The notes: generated by a model not told the origin, from the sequence alone. A stretch of 64,000 bases of DNA from Flammeovirgaceae bacterium (GCA_024638265.1 JAHEKQ010000001.1:124001-188000); one strand, 5' to 3'. Positions 35,015-43,452 are shown, counted from the stretch's first letter. A program made the numbers and translations.

Positions 35015-36562
35015 TTGAGAACAGTATGGTTGATATTGCTGCTAACCCCCCTGGTGCCTCGTGCGCAGGATGTGGTTGATGCAAGCAGTATATCCTACTT
35101 CTCTAGTATTGAAAAAAACCTGATCAGCCAGTACATAGAAACGGGGGAGACCGATTACCTCGGACTATTCCTCGCCGTTGACCCCGATGTAACCCTCAAT
35201 GAGCTTGAGGAAGCAAGAATACGCTATAAGACTGCAATAGAGGAATTCAACCTGGACAAACTCAATAAGAAAAAGGCACAAGTCAAGGTTCAGCGGATTT
35301 ACCGCAATATTCACAACAGCTTTTTCCAGTTGTACCGGGAGAAAAACTACTTCAGTCATGTTTTTCAAAAAGGCGAATACAACTGTGTCTCAGCAACGGC
35401 ATTCTACGGAATGGTATTTGAATCACTGGATATTCCGTTTACAATACGGGAGAACCCAACCCATGTTTACCTGGTAGCCTATCCCGAAACCGATAAAATC
35501 CTGGTGGAGACTACTGCCCCAGGGGTGGGATTCAACCTTTACAGTGAGACGTTTAAGCGCACCTTTATTCAGAAACTCGCCGAAAACAAGATCATTTCGG
35601 GGATGGAATATGAAGGGGAAGATGTTAACACACTGTTTGATAAGTATTATTTCAACGACGAAGATATCGACCTGACCAGGCTAGTGGGCCTTCAATATAT
35701 GAATGATGCCATTTACAAACTGGAAAAAGACGAATTGAACAAAGCCTATTCACAGTTGGAAAAGGCCTACCTCTTTTACCCGGGTGAAAAGCTGAGGTAT
35801 ATGCTTTTAATGACCGGTGTTCAACTCCTTAACCGGGGTGATTACTATGATGACGAAACGGTCGATATGTATGTACGGCTGACCCGCTTCGAGGGCCAGG
35901 GGATCGACCGCGACATGATCCTCGGGGAGTTTGGGAAAATCAAGGAAGAAATACTGGTCAGAAAAAACGATCCCGAAAGATTTGCTGAGGTGCATAATGT
36001 TATCCATGAAAGGATTGAAAGCCAGGAGCTCAAAAACGAGATCGCTTTTATTTTTCACGTAGAAAATGGGCGTGTTTTATTTAACATGGGTCAGTATAGA
36101 AAAGGCCTGGATTTTCTTGAAGAAGCTGCAAGGCTTAAACCCGAAAACCTGAATGCCAACGGATTACTCGTCACCTCCATCCTTCACATTGCATCCAACG
36201 AACCGGATCCCGGGAAGCGCATTGAGTTTCTCGATGAGTACAGAAACCGTTATGCGACACTTGAAGCCAATGGGCATTTCATGACTATGCTCGCTGAGAG
36301 TTACCTGGGAGAATCATCCAGGCGTTTTATTACAAGCAATCCCTCAAAGGGCCTGGAATGGTTAGAAAAATTTGAGAAATTGACAGAATCCACCACTGAA
36401 ATGAATACTTCCTACAACCTACTGGGCGAGGCCTATTCTACCGCAGCCGTCTATTATTTCAGGAGAGGAAATAAAAGCAAGGCACGGGAATTATTAAAAA
36501 GAGGCCTTAGGTATTCCCCGGGCAATTTTGAACTGGAACAGCGTCTCAGGGTATTGCGCTAG
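35015..36562 (+). CDS. Exported transglutaminase-like/TPR protein
   Basis: Translation must begin at TTG 35015 (MRTVWLILLLTPLVPRAQ), because this gives a full signal peptide and no ATG fits. The 515-residue protein has a transglutaminase-like core at about 118-175: YNCVSATAFYGMVFESL (Cys), NPTHVYLVAY (His) and ILVETTAPG (acidic). A cysteine-protease or peptidoglycan-related activity is possible but unproven. From about 240 to the end it has TPR-like helix pairs (AYSQLEKAYLFYPGEKLRY; GQYRKGLDFLEEAARLKPENLNA; NKSKARELLKRGLRYSPGN). It follows rlpA by one base, suggesting a role at the envelope or septum (inference). Its stop overlaps the convergent gene in CTAG. Confidence 0.75.
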   Translation: MRTVWLILLLTPLVPRAQDVVDASSISYFSSIEKNLISQYIETGETDYLGLFLAVDPDVTLNELEEARIRYKTAIEEFNLDKLNKKKAQVKVQRIYRNIHNSFFQLYREKNYFSHVFQKGEYNCVSATAFYGMVFESLDIPFTIRENPTHVYLVAYPETDKILVETTAPGVGFNLYSETFKRTFIQKLAENKIISGMEYEGEDVNTLFDKYYFNDEDIDLTRLVGLQYMNDAIYKLEKDELNKAYSQLEKAYLFYPGEKLRYMLLMTGVQLLNRGDYYDDETVDMYVRLTRFEGQGIDRDMILGEFGKIKEEILVRKNDPERFAEVHNVIHERIESQELKNEIAFIFHVENGRVLFNMGQYRKGLDFLEEAARLKPENLNANGLLVTSILHIASNEPDPGKRIEFLDEYRNRYATLEANGHFMTMLAESYLGESSRRFITSNPSKGLEWLEKFEKLTESTTEMNTSYNLLGEAYSTAAVYYFRRGNKSKARELLKRGLRYSPGNFELEQRLRVLR

Positions 36563-37293
36563 CGGTTTTCTGCTGCCAGGTTGTAATGGCCTTCCAGGTA
36601 GAGAGGATTTCCCATGCTTGTTGTCACTCTTGCTACAATATCGATTTCCTTCATGACGAATGACCCTTTGGGAAGGGGATAAAACAAGCTCAACTCCCCT
36701 TTTTCCCGGGGCTTAACCTTTATTGAATTTGCCTTGTCAAAACATCCGTCCTTTAACTTACCGTAATAGAAATCAATCTTCCTCACTTTTTTTGAGGTAC
36801 TCACTTTCAAGGTCAAGAGGCTTTTGGTAAATATCTCATCCACTTCCATGAATACCAGTTTCGGGTAATCCTGCCTTGGAGATCCATCCACCAGGTATTC
36901 TTTCAATCCCGCGCAGGGAATTCCCTTTGAATATGGAATCTTCGCCATCAAGTTGCCATTTTCCCGATAGAGTTTCCGGGTGCCTTCAATCTTGTTGCCG
37001 ATGTAATTTGTGACCCGGTAAGGTTTCCCATTCTCATAATAGAAAATCGACTCACCTTGCTTTATCCCGTTTTTATATTCGATCTCTTGCCTGATGGTAC
37101 CCTCTTCATAGTAGTTTTTTGCCACCCCATTCTTCATTTTGTTTGTCATGGGTATTTCAGTCCTGATATTTCCGTTTGGCCAGTATTGAATAACAACATT
37201 ATCTGGTTTTCCCGATCCATTAGGAGATCTGTTATCGGCGGGCAGACAGCCCATCATCCATAAGAGGCTAAGAATGATAAACCCGTATCTCAT
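36559..37293 (-). CDS. MORN-like (YwqK-type) repeat lipoprotein
   Basis: The 244-residue protein has a lipoprotein signal (LLWMMGCLPADN, Cys 16). Residues about 35-135 hold MORN-like repeats with the pattern YYEEGTIRQEIEYKNGIKQGE, FYYENGKPYRVTNYIGNKIEG and LYRENGNLMAKIPYSKG. The C-terminal part (about 140-244) is a separate beta-rich domain with EVDEIFTKSLLTLKVSTSKKVRKIDFYYG. Database names for such repeats include YwqK antitoxin, but no toxin is adjacent, so I do not support that function. It converges on the TPR gene with a CTAG stop overlap and diverges from pnuC. Confidence 0.75.
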   Translation of the reverse strand: MRYGFIILSLLWMMGCLPADNRSPNGSGKPDNVVIQYWPNGNIRTEIPMTNKMKNGVAKNYYEEGTIRQEIEYKNGIKQGESIFYYENGKPYRVTNYIGNKIEGTRKLYRENGNLMAKIPYSKGIPCAGLKEYLVDGSPRQDYPKLVFMEVDEIFTKSLLTLKVSTSKKVRKIDFYYGKLKDGCFDKANSIKVKPREKGELSLFYPLPKGSFVMKEIDIVARVTTSMGNPLYLEGHYNLAAENR

Positions 37294-37346
37294 ACTGTAA
37301 ATTATTAAAATGGAGGCTTAATTAAAATTGATTTACTTTGTGGCCG

Positions 37347-37961
37347 ATGGAGGAGATCTGGCAACAAATAATGCAGGGCGCATCCAATTCTACACCCCTG
37401 GAACTCTTTGCCGTGGTTTTCGGGCTACTCAGTGTTTGGTTTGCCTCCAAAGAGAATATCTGGGTATATCCTACTGGGCTCGTTAACGTCTCCATCTATG
37501 TCTACATCTGTGCAGTTAACCGCCTTTATGCCGATATGTCGATCAATGCCTATTATTTCGTAATGAGCATCTATGGATGGATCGTTTGGAGCCGGCGCGA
37601 TGAAAAGCAACACCATATTCCCATTACGAAACTGAATCCCCAGGAATTAATTCTCTATTCTGTAATCACCGTGGGTTCATTTTTTGGGATGTTCTATTTT
37701 CTTTCCAATTACACCGATGCTGATATCCCATTCTGGGACTCCCTGACCACTGCGTTCTTTATTGTAGCTATGGTGTTGATGGCCCGGAAAAAGATCGAAC
37801 ACTGGATCGCCTGGATAATTGGTGATATTATCAGTGTGCCTATGTATCTTTATAAAGGATTAGCATTTACCAGTTTTCAATACCTGGTTTTTCTCGGTAT
37901 TGCAATTGCAGGATTGATCTCATGGAGAAAAAGTCTGGCAAAATTATCAGAGTTGCATTAA
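37347..37961 (+). CDS. pnuC: PnuC-family nicotinamide riboside transporter
   Basis: From the ATG at 37347 the product has 204 residues; a TTG three codons earlier lies within a TTACTTTG motif that looks like a -7 promoter element, so the ATG is preferred. Seven hydrophobic segments are seen. Family marks are the SVWFASKENIWVYPTGLVNVSIYVYI stretch, YADMSINAYYFVMSIYGWIVW and the C-terminal WIAWIIGDIISVPMYLYKGLAFTSFQYLVFLGIAI. PnuC takes up nicotinamide riboside by facilitated diffusion, driven by phosphorylation inside the cell. The next gene encodes such a kinase and overlaps pnuC by 40 bp, so the substrate assignment is strengthened by context. Confidence 0.92.
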   Translation: MEEIWQQIMQGASNSTPLELFAVVFGLLSVWFASKENIWVYPTGLVNVSIYVYICAVNRLYADMSINAYYFVMSIYGWIVWSRRDEKQHHIPITKLNPQELILYSVITVGSFFGMFYFLSNYTDADIPFWDSLTTAFFIVAMVLMARKKIEHWIAWIIGDIISVPMYLYKGLAFTSFQYLVFLGIAIAGLISWRKSLAKLSELH

Positions 37962-38458
37962 CAGGCCCGGAATCTACGGGCAAAACAAGCCTTGCCTCAG
38001 AACTGGCGGGACACTATAACACGGTTTGGGTACCTGAATATGCCCGGGAGTACCTGGAAGGAACCGGGCATAAATACGAAGAGCAAGATTTATTACGCAT
38101 CGCCAAGGGCCAGCGAAGGCTGGAAAAGAACCTGATCGACAAAGCCAACAGGTATATCTTTTGCGATACAGAAATGCTGGTAATCAAGCTTTGGGGGCTT
38201 CACAAATACGGCCGTGTGGATGAGAAGATCGAGAAGTGGATTGCCAAAAAACCCTATCATCTGTACCTCCTCTGTTATCCCGACCTGCAATGGGCTTCTG
38301 ACCCATTGCGCGAGAACCCCGAGGGAGGGGACTACTTTTTCAAGCAATTTGAAAATGAATTAAAAAGGAGCGGGTTTGACTATGAAGTAATCCGGGGTAA
38401 TGGAAATGAACGGCTGATGACAGCAGTCGATGCGATCGATAACAGGTTTGACAAGTGA
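37922..38458 (+). CDS. NadR-like ribosylnicotinamide kinase domain ATPase
   Basis: This 178-residue P-loop protein has GPESTGKTSLASELAGHYNTVWVPEYAREYL at the start, typical of the kinase domain of NadR and of stand-alone nicotinamide riboside kinases. FCDTEMLVIKLW carries the Walker-B-like acid, and YLLCYPDLQWASDPLREN is the substrate-side loop (DLQWxxDPLRE). It should phosphorylate nicotinamide riboside to NMN. The adenylyltransferase and DNA-binding parts of enterobacterial NadR are absent. It overlaps pnuC by 40 bp and precedes the methyltransferase gene by one base, so all three are translated together. Confidence 0.9.
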   Translation: MEKKSGKIIRVALTGPESTGKTSLASELAGHYNTVWVPEYAREYLEGTGHKYEEQDLLRIAKGQRRLEKNLIDKANRYIFCDTEMLVIKLWGLHKYGRVDEKIEKWIAKKPYHLYLLCYPDLQWASDPLRENPEGGDYFFKQFENELKRSGFDYEVIRGNGNERLMTAVDAIDNRFDK

Positions 38459-38459
38459 G

Positions 38460-39242
38460 ATGAAACGTATTCAGTTGTTTGAGTTTGAAGATTTTGCGTG
38501 GTTTCCTCGGTTCTTACGCCAATGTCTTACCCGGTACATACAAGCCATACACCGACTGATCAATACTGATCAAACTCTCGCTGACCTACTGGCAAAAGTC
38601 TTGCCCCATAGCGCACAATCTCAAATAGTTGACCTCTGCAGCGGAAGTGGTGGACCGATGCCCGATGTGCTGAAGATCATCAGAGAACAGGAGGGGTTGG
38701 AAAACACCAGCCTGCTTCTCACAGACCTCTACCCCGATTTGGCCGGTGCAGAAATTATTAACAAAACCAATGATCACATCAGCTACCTCACCGAACCAGT
38801 AGACGCCTCACAGCTTGGTGACGGACATCCCGGCCTAAGGACCATGATCTGCAGCATGCATCATATGAAGCCGGAGGCCGTGAAGCGCATCCTAAGAAGT
38901 GTCATGGAAAGCAGGCAACCGATCCTCACGTATGAAATCAGTGACAATTCCTTCCCTAAGTGGATATGGTGGATCTCCATACCCATCAATATTATCATGG
39001 TCTTGTTCATCACGCCCACGGTCCGCCCCATGAGCTGGCAACAGATCGTATTTACGTATTTCATTCCCATACTGCCATTGATTATTGCCTGGGACGGGGC
39101 GGTGTCCAACGCAAGGACCTATACCCTTGACGACTTGGATATAATCCTTAAAGACCTGAAATCCGATGATTATACCTGGGAGAAAGGAACTATTCCGGGT
39201 AAGGGAGGGAGGAAGATTTATTTGATGGGTAGATCATTATAA
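38460..39242 (+). CDS. SAM-dependent methyltransferase-like protein with C-terminal membrane segments
   Basis: From the ATG at 38460 (one base after the kinase stop) the product has 260 residues. It has a class I methyltransferase motif I (QIVDLCSGSGGPMPDVLKII, near 57-76), motif II-like LLLTDLYPDLAG and a TMICSMHHMKPEAVKRIL motif IV/post region. Two hydrophobic segments follow (about 172-190, WIWWISIPINIIMVLFI, and 203-220, IVFTYFIPILPLIIAW), so it may sit on the inner membrane. The substrate is unknown. Its position in a pnuC-kinase operon does not by itself show a role in NAD metabolism. Confidence 0.7.
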   Translation: MKRIQLFEFEDFAWFPRFLRQCLTRYIQAIHRLINTDQTLADLLAKVLPHSAQSQIVDLCSGSGGPMPDVLKIIREQEGLENTSLLLTDLYPDLAGAEIINKTNDHISYLTEPVDASQLGDGHPGLRTMICSMHHMKPEAVKRILRSVMESRQPILTYEISDNSFPKWIWWISIPINIIMVLFITPTVRPMSWQQIVFTYFIPILPLIIAWDGAVSNARTYTLDDLDIILKDLKSDDYTWEKGTIPGKGGRKIYLMGRSL

Positions 39243-39364
39243 CATACTATCATTTTATCATTTGGAGATTTACCACTAAGGCTCAAGGAATAAACTTAAA
39301 GTTCTAGTGCGTGTTTAAATATCCGAAGCAAAGTGAAGGTTGTGCGAGAAACTATAAACTACGT

Positions 39365-40900
39365 TTACTTCTTCGGCAAATCATTAGGGAGCGTAAGCAG
39401 TACGGACATCAGTTTCACGCCATACCATAGATTACCCACCCTTACATTCTCATTCTCCGCATGCTGGTTATTATCGTGATTGACCATGTTGACTGATATA
39501 GCCGGTGTCTTCAGAACATTATAGATCGCATCGTTGACACGGTTGGAGCCTCCGCTACTCACAAGGAATACAGCATCCCCGGTGAATGATTTTACCCCGT
39601 TCACCACATTGAGGATTTCAGGCTGTTCCATATTCACCCGTGTGGCGGGAAAGCCATCGGGATCCCTGATCACTTTGACAATTTTCGGATACTTTTTCCG
39701 GGTTTCCATATCGGGATCCTCCCGGACAATATGCCAACCTTCCTTTTCAATATGGGCTTCTACCAGGTTAAGCATATGATCCGGATCGCAGCCTTTTACC
39801 AATCTCATGCCCAATTCCCCAATGGCAAAGCTCGGGATGATATTCCTTGCCTTTTCACCGACTGAACCACTGCTGAGTCCTTTTACCGTTAGGCTGGGCA
39901 GGAGCAAGCGTTCATTCAATGCCTCTCCATTTCCCTCGGTCCAGGCTAGGCCCAGTTCCTCCTTGATCTGAGCATCAATATTGGGAGTATTATTGAGCAT
40001 TTCCCTCTCAAAATCAGTTAGAGGTTCCACACTGTCGTAGTAACCTTCGATCACTACATTTCCCTTCTCATCCTTCATACTCGCCAATAATTCAGCAAGT
40101 CTCTGGCCGGGCACCGGTGCCCAGTTTCCATAATGGCCACTGTGCAGGGGACGAAGTGCCCCGTAAACGGTCAATTGCATACCGGTAATACCCCTGCCTC
40201 CAAATTTAAAAGACGGATCCCCGGATTGATACACGGATCCATCGCACATCAGCCAGACATCAATATCGTCCAGGAGATCGCCATATTTCGTGAAATATGT
40301 CTCAATATGAGGAGAACTCGATTCTTCCTCCCCATCGAAAAACAGCTTGATGTTGGAGGTATATCCAATCTCGCTTTCTTTCAATGCATCTACGGCCGCA
40401 AGGAGAGCAATGAGCGGTGCTTTATCATCACTGGCAGACCTGGCGTAAATCCTCCAGTTTTCAGAAATCTCATCACCCGGTTTAGGCATGGGTATTTCCT
40501 TACCCCCCATATACATGCTCTCATCATACATTTTGGGCTCAAAGGCATCGTGCACCCAGAGTTGAGGGTCTACCGGTTGGCCATCGTAGTGAACATAAAA
40601 GCAAAGTGTGCGCGTGGCATTTTTAACGAGATGCTCCCCGTAGACTATCGGAGGAGCTCCCTCTTCTTCCAGGAGCCTCATCCCAAATCCACGGGCTTCA
40701 AACCTGTCCTTGATCAAATTTGCATTCTTATTAATGTTCTCCAGGTCAGAAGCATGATTGGGGATTTTCAGGAGTTCCACAAATTCTGACAGGATATTGG
40801 CCCCCTCTTTTTCAATCCATCGCTGGCTGGCATCGACGGAGGGTTGTGCATAAGATTGGATAGTGAGTAAAGCAATTACTACGGCAAATGTGATTCTCAT
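39365..40900 (-). CDS. Exported M20-family dipeptidase-like metallopeptidase
   Basis: From the ATG at 40898-40900 the product has 511 residues with signal peptide MRITFAVVIALLTIQSYAQ. Metal ligands are visible in order: His in CFYVHYDGQPVD, Asp in YARSASDDKAPLIA, the catalytic Glu pair in FFDGEEESSSP, Asp in WLMCDGSVY and His in NHDNNQHAENENV. The central dimerisation domain (GMQLTVYGALRPLHSGHYGNWAPVP) is complete. It should hydrolyse di- or short peptides in the periplasm. Its ATG overlaps the stop of the upstream ClbS-like gene (ATGA, 40897-40900), so the two are coupled, for no obvious functional reason. Confidence 0.9.
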   Translation of the reverse strand: MRITFAVVIALLTIQSYAQPSVDASQRWIEKEGANILSEFVELLKIPNHASDLENINKNANLIKDRFEARGFGMRLLEEEGAPPIVYGEHLVKNATRTLCFYVHYDGQPVDPQLWVHDAFEPKMYDESMYMGGKEIPMPKPGDEISENWRIYARSASDDKAPLIALLAAVDALKESEIGYTSNIKLFFDGEEESSSPHIETYFTKYGDLLDDIDVWLMCDGSVYQSGDPSFKFGGRGITGMQLTVYGALRPLHSGHYGNWAPVPGQRLAELLASMKDEKGNVVIEGYYDSVEPLTDFEREMLNNTPNIDAQIKEELGLAWTEGNGEALNERLLLPSLTVKGLSSGSVGEKARNIIPSFAIGELGMRLVKGCDPDHMLNLVEAHIEKEGWHIVREDPDMETRKKYPKIVKVIRDPDGFPATRVNMEQPEILNVVNGVKSFTGDAVFLVSSGGSNRVNDAIYNVLKTPAISVNMVNHDNNQHAENENVRVGNLWYGVKLMSVLLTLPNDLPKK

Positions 40901-41409
40901 ATGACACTTTTTTGTTTCAGACACTTCTTTATGAGTTTAAAGGCCCAGTCATAATGGCTAGACGTGGCCCCTACCAGGTAGGAGCCAAGGGAGGTCGTAC
41001 CTGTCCATTTGAGTTTCTTCTTCACAAACATTTCATCAGCCGGGTAATCCTTGATGATCTCCATAACCTGACCATGACTATGAACCAGCTCTTTAATCAT
41101 TTCATCCAGCGATTTATCTGTGTACTTTTCCCTGATCCATCGGTTGAGTTCCGGAACCGTCTTCCAGGTGTATCCCTCTGCCGGGATATGTGGTTTTGCA
41201 CCATTCATTCCATCCCAATACCACTTCATGAACATCAGGTGCCAGTGGTACAAATGAGCCACTACATCCCGGATATTTCTATTCATGTACTCTGGTGGAA
41301 ACTCGGCATTCCGGGCTTCGTCGTCCAGATTGTTGATATAATCAATCAGCTTATTGTAATTATCGGCACTGGCGGTTAAGAGTTCGGATTTTGAAGCAGG
41401 CCTTCCCAT
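40897..41409 (-). CDS. ClbS/DfsB-family four-helix-bundle protein
   Basis: From the ATG at 41407-41409 the product has 170 residues (MGRPASKSELLTASADNYNKLI), the usual N-terminus of this DinB-like family; a TTG 15 bp upstream is unlikely. Conserved parts are NRNIRDVVAHLYHWHLMFMKWYWDGM (about 42-67), PAEGYTWKTVPELNRWIREKY and TGTTSLGSYLVGATSSHYDWAFKLIKK. ClbS protects against colibactin by hydrolysing its warhead, but most relatives have no such cluster nearby and unknown roles. None is seen here. It is coupled to the M20 peptidase gene. Confidence 0.85.
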   Translation of the reverse strand: MGRPASKSELLTASADNYNKLIDYINNLDDEARNAEFPPEYMNRNIRDVVAHLYHWHLMFMKWYWDGMNGAKPHIPAEGYTWKTVPELNRWIREKYTDKSLDEMIKELVHSHGQVMEIIKDYPADEMFVKKKLKWTGTTSLGSYLVGATSSHYDWAFKLIKKCLKQKSVI

Positions 41410-41456
41410 TGTTGAAGTTAACAAAAAACGGGCAGAGACAGAAGCTCAGTATTTGC

Positions 41457-41464
41457 TAACTTTG
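41457..41464 (+). promoter_or_regulatory. Bacteroidota-type -7 element upstream of menB
   Basis: TAACTTTG is an exact match to TAnnTTTG and ends 17 bp before the menB ATG, the spacing usual for Bacteroidota genes with short leaders. A matching TTTG 19-20 bases upstream is not obvious. Confidence 0.5.
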
Positions 41465-41481
41465 TCGCAAATTTCTAGAAA

Positions 41482-42330
41482 ATGGCAGATATAAACTGGA
41501 TCACTGTAAAGGAGTACGAAGACATTACTTATAAAAAGTCAAAAGACCACGGAATTGCCAGGATTGGGTTCAATCGTCCCGAGGTGCGAAACGCCTTCCG
41601 GCCAAAGACCGTGGCAGAACTATATGAAGCCTTTCTCGATGCCAGGGAGGACACACGTATCGGCGTTGTGCTATTCTCAGGAGAAGGACCCTCCCCTAAA
41701 GACGGGGGCTGGGCATTTTGTAGTGGAGGCGATCAGCGCTCCAGGGGCCACCAGGGTTATGTCGATGATGAGGGAATGCCCAGGCTCAACATCCTTGAAG
41801 TTCAACGCCTTATCCGGTTCATGCCCAAAGTAGTCATCGCCGTGGTACCCGGCTGGGCCGTAGGTGGTGGTCACAGTCTCCATGTAGTCTGCGACCTGAC
41901 CCTTGCCAGTGAAGAGCATGCCATCTTCAAACAAACCGATGCGGATGTCACCAGTTTCGATGGTGGGTATGGTTCTGCTTACCTGGCCAAAATGGTGGGA
42001 CAGAAAAAAGCCCGGGAGATCTTCTTCCTCGGCAGGAATTATTCAGCAAAGGAAGCCTGCGATATGGGTATGGTGAATGCAGCAATACCCCATGCTGAAC
42101 TCGAGGAAACCGCCTACCAGTGGGGATTGGAGATTCTTGAAAAATCACCCACCTCCATCAAAATGCTGAAATTCGCGTTCAACCTCACCGACGACGGCAT
42201 GGTAGGCCAGCAGGTATTCGCCGGTGAAGCCACCCGCCTCGCCTATATGACCGAGGAGGCGAAAGAGGGGAGAAATGCATTCCTGGAGAAGAGGAAACCG
42301 GATTTTGGTGATGTAAAATGGATCCCTTAG
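41482..42330 (+). CDS. menB: 1,4-dihydroxy-2-naphthoyl-CoA synthase
   Basis: This 282-residue crotonase-fold enzyme closes the second ring of menaquinone from succinylbenzoyl-CoA. Diagnostic segments are NRPEVRNAFRPKTVAEL, the MenB-specific GWAFCSGGDQRSRGHQGY (near 76-93), PGWAVGGGHSLHVVCDLTLASE, the catalytic-loop DADVTSFDGGYGSAYLAKMVG and the C-terminal EGRNAFLEKRKPDFGDVKWIP, which is distinctive of MenB rather than enoyl-CoA hydratases. No other men genes are in the window. It has its own -7 element upstream and is followed by a 174-bp repeat-word region. Confidence 0.95.
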   Translation: MADINWITVKEYEDITYKKSKDHGIARIGFNRPEVRNAFRPKTVAELYEAFLDAREDTRIGVVLFSGEGPSPKDGGWAFCSGGDQRSRGHQGYVDDEGMPRLNILEVQRLIRFMPKVVIAVVPGWAVGGGHSLHVVCDLTLASEEHAIFKQTDADVTSFDGGYGSAYLAKMVGQKKAREIFFLGRNYSAKEACDMGMVNAAIPHAELEETAYQWGLEILEKSPTSIKMLKFAFNLTDDGMVGQQVFAGEATRLAYMTEEAKEGRNAFLEKRKPDFGDVKWIP

Positions 42331-42504
42331 GGAAGTCAAAAGGCAAAAGGCAAAAGTTAAAAGTGCAGAGTGTCGGCCAGAGGCCGATCATCCTTTGGCT
42401 GGGAAAGTGGCAAGTGTTAATCTGGGGAAACTTAAAGCTTTGCGCCTTTGCGTGAAAAGTTAACTCTAATTATCATCTATCCTCTCCTAACCGTTAGCTG
42501 TTTG
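42331..42504. repeat. Degenerate intergenic word region after menB
   Basis: The 174-bp gap contains (AAAAGGC)-type repeats (about 42336-42352), a hairpin CGGCCAGAGGCCG near 42374-42386 without a T-run, a TTTGCGCCTTTGCGTGAAAA run (42440-42459) and ATTATCATCTATCCTCTCC. The same words appear in the gap at 885-1131 (AAGGCAGAAGGCAAAAG and TTTGCGTGAAA). No promoter, RNA or frame is convincing. Confidence 0.55.
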
Positions 42505-42879
42505 CTAATCAAAAAGCGGCATATACTTCTCCTTCCGATCGATCAGCAGGTAAATATTCAAAAAAGCGACCACCAATGCCGGCCAGAATTCACGGAAATC
42601 CCAGTTTACCATATTAAAGATGAGGAAAGCTACGGTTAGGGGAAATAAGACAATCAGAATCAACGATGTCCATTTATTAAAGATCAAAAACAGGCCAATA
42701 ATAATCTCGAATAAATAGAGAAAGGGCAGGTAGGCTACCACGGCGTCAATAAATACCCTGGCTTCCTCGGGCATATCCCCGTATCCTGCCGGAATAAAAT
42801 GAAGGAACATATTTAGAGCATATACAACAAGAAATAATCCGAGGAAGATTCTGGCTATTGAGGTAGGCTTGGTATTCAT
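42505..42879 (-). CDS. DoxX-like four-helix membrane protein
   Basis: The 124-residue protein has four hydrophobic segments (about 9-26, 45-66, 69-88 and 97-113). The ARIFLGLFLVVYALNMFLHFIPAGYG start and FLYLFEIIIGLFLIFNKWTSLILIVLFPLTVAFLIFNM middle fit DoxX-like/MauE-type small membrane proteins. The C-terminal DRKEKYMPLFD is cytoplasmic by charge. Function of such proteins is generally unknown; some are tied to redox or quinone steps, and menB is the neighbour upstream. It is 54 bp downstream of the thioredoxin-like lipoprotein on the same strand. Confidence 0.75.
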   Translation of the reverse strand: MNTKPTSIARIFLGLFLVVYALNMFLHFIPAGYGDMPEEARVFIDAVVAYLPFLYLFEIIIGLFLIFNKWTSLILIVLFPLTVAFLIFNMVNWDFREFWPALVVAFLNIYLLIDRKEKYMPLFD

Positions 42880-42933
42880 TTTGCGTAGTATTTATTTGAT
42901 AATTTACGAAACTTTCAGTTCGTTTTACTTCAA

Positions 42934-43452
42934 CTAATATAACTGTGAAATTTTTGCCAGATCCCTTTCAAGGGTAAGCTCAGGATATTCGGTGATTCTT
43001 CCGATTTCCCGACCGTCCCTGAGGAAGATCATAGTGGGCACAAAACTGACATCATAATTTTTTTCATAACCTCCGGCGCTGACCAGTTCTTCAGATTCCA
43101 GTTGTTCGAGTCCATATACCGTCATGCGTGAAATATCATACCCGACATGGTCTAGTATTTTATAAAACTGCGGTACCTGCACTTGGCTGTCACTGCACCA
43201 CGTACCGAGGAACATGATAATTTCCACATCATTCAGCCCGGTCCCGAGGGTTGCCAGGGAAGCTGTATCTACCCGGTAATCCAGGTAATACTCGTTAAAC
43301 CATGTTTCATAAGGAGGACTTGTCAGGCCTTCCCAATCCAATGGTCCCACAAGAATGGTTTCCCCCTCATAATTGACAGTCTCCTGGTTCATAGGTGGAG
43401 AACATGAGCACGGGATTAAAATAATAAGCAAGGCTTTAATCAGGTACTTCAT
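42934..43452 (-). CDS. Thioredoxin-fold lipoprotein with single active-site cysteine
   Basis: This 172-residue protein has a lipoprotein signal (IILIPCSCSPPM). The mature region has a thioredoxin fold: IIMFLGTWCSDSQVQVPQFYKIL (about 79-101), VPTMIFLRDGREIGRI with the cis-proline (about 137-152) and an amphipathic C-terminal helix. The active site is WCSDS, lacking the second cysteine of CxxC, so it cannot act as a classical dithiol oxidoreductase; a monothiol or thiol-peroxidase-like role is possible. It should be anchored to the inner or outer membrane facing the periplasm. Confidence 0.8.
   Translation of the reverse strand: MKYLIKALLIILIPCSCSPPMNQETVNYEGETILVGPLDWEGLTSPPYETWFNEYYLDYRVDTASLATLGTGLNDVEIIMFLGTWCSDSQVQVPQFYKILDHVGYDISRMTVYGLEQLESEELVSAGGYEKNYDVSFVPTMIFLRDGREIGRITEYPELTLERDLAKISQLY

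Noticed and set aside
36559-37293. Toxin-antitoxin system suggested by the YwqK-type repeats
   Set aside because: The protein is a lipoprotein, and neither neighbour looks like a toxin; the repeat is shared by many unrelated proteins.
40897-41409. Colibactin-type self-resistance (ClbS name)
   Set aside because: No polyketide or peptide synthetase genes are in the window, and most family members occur without them.
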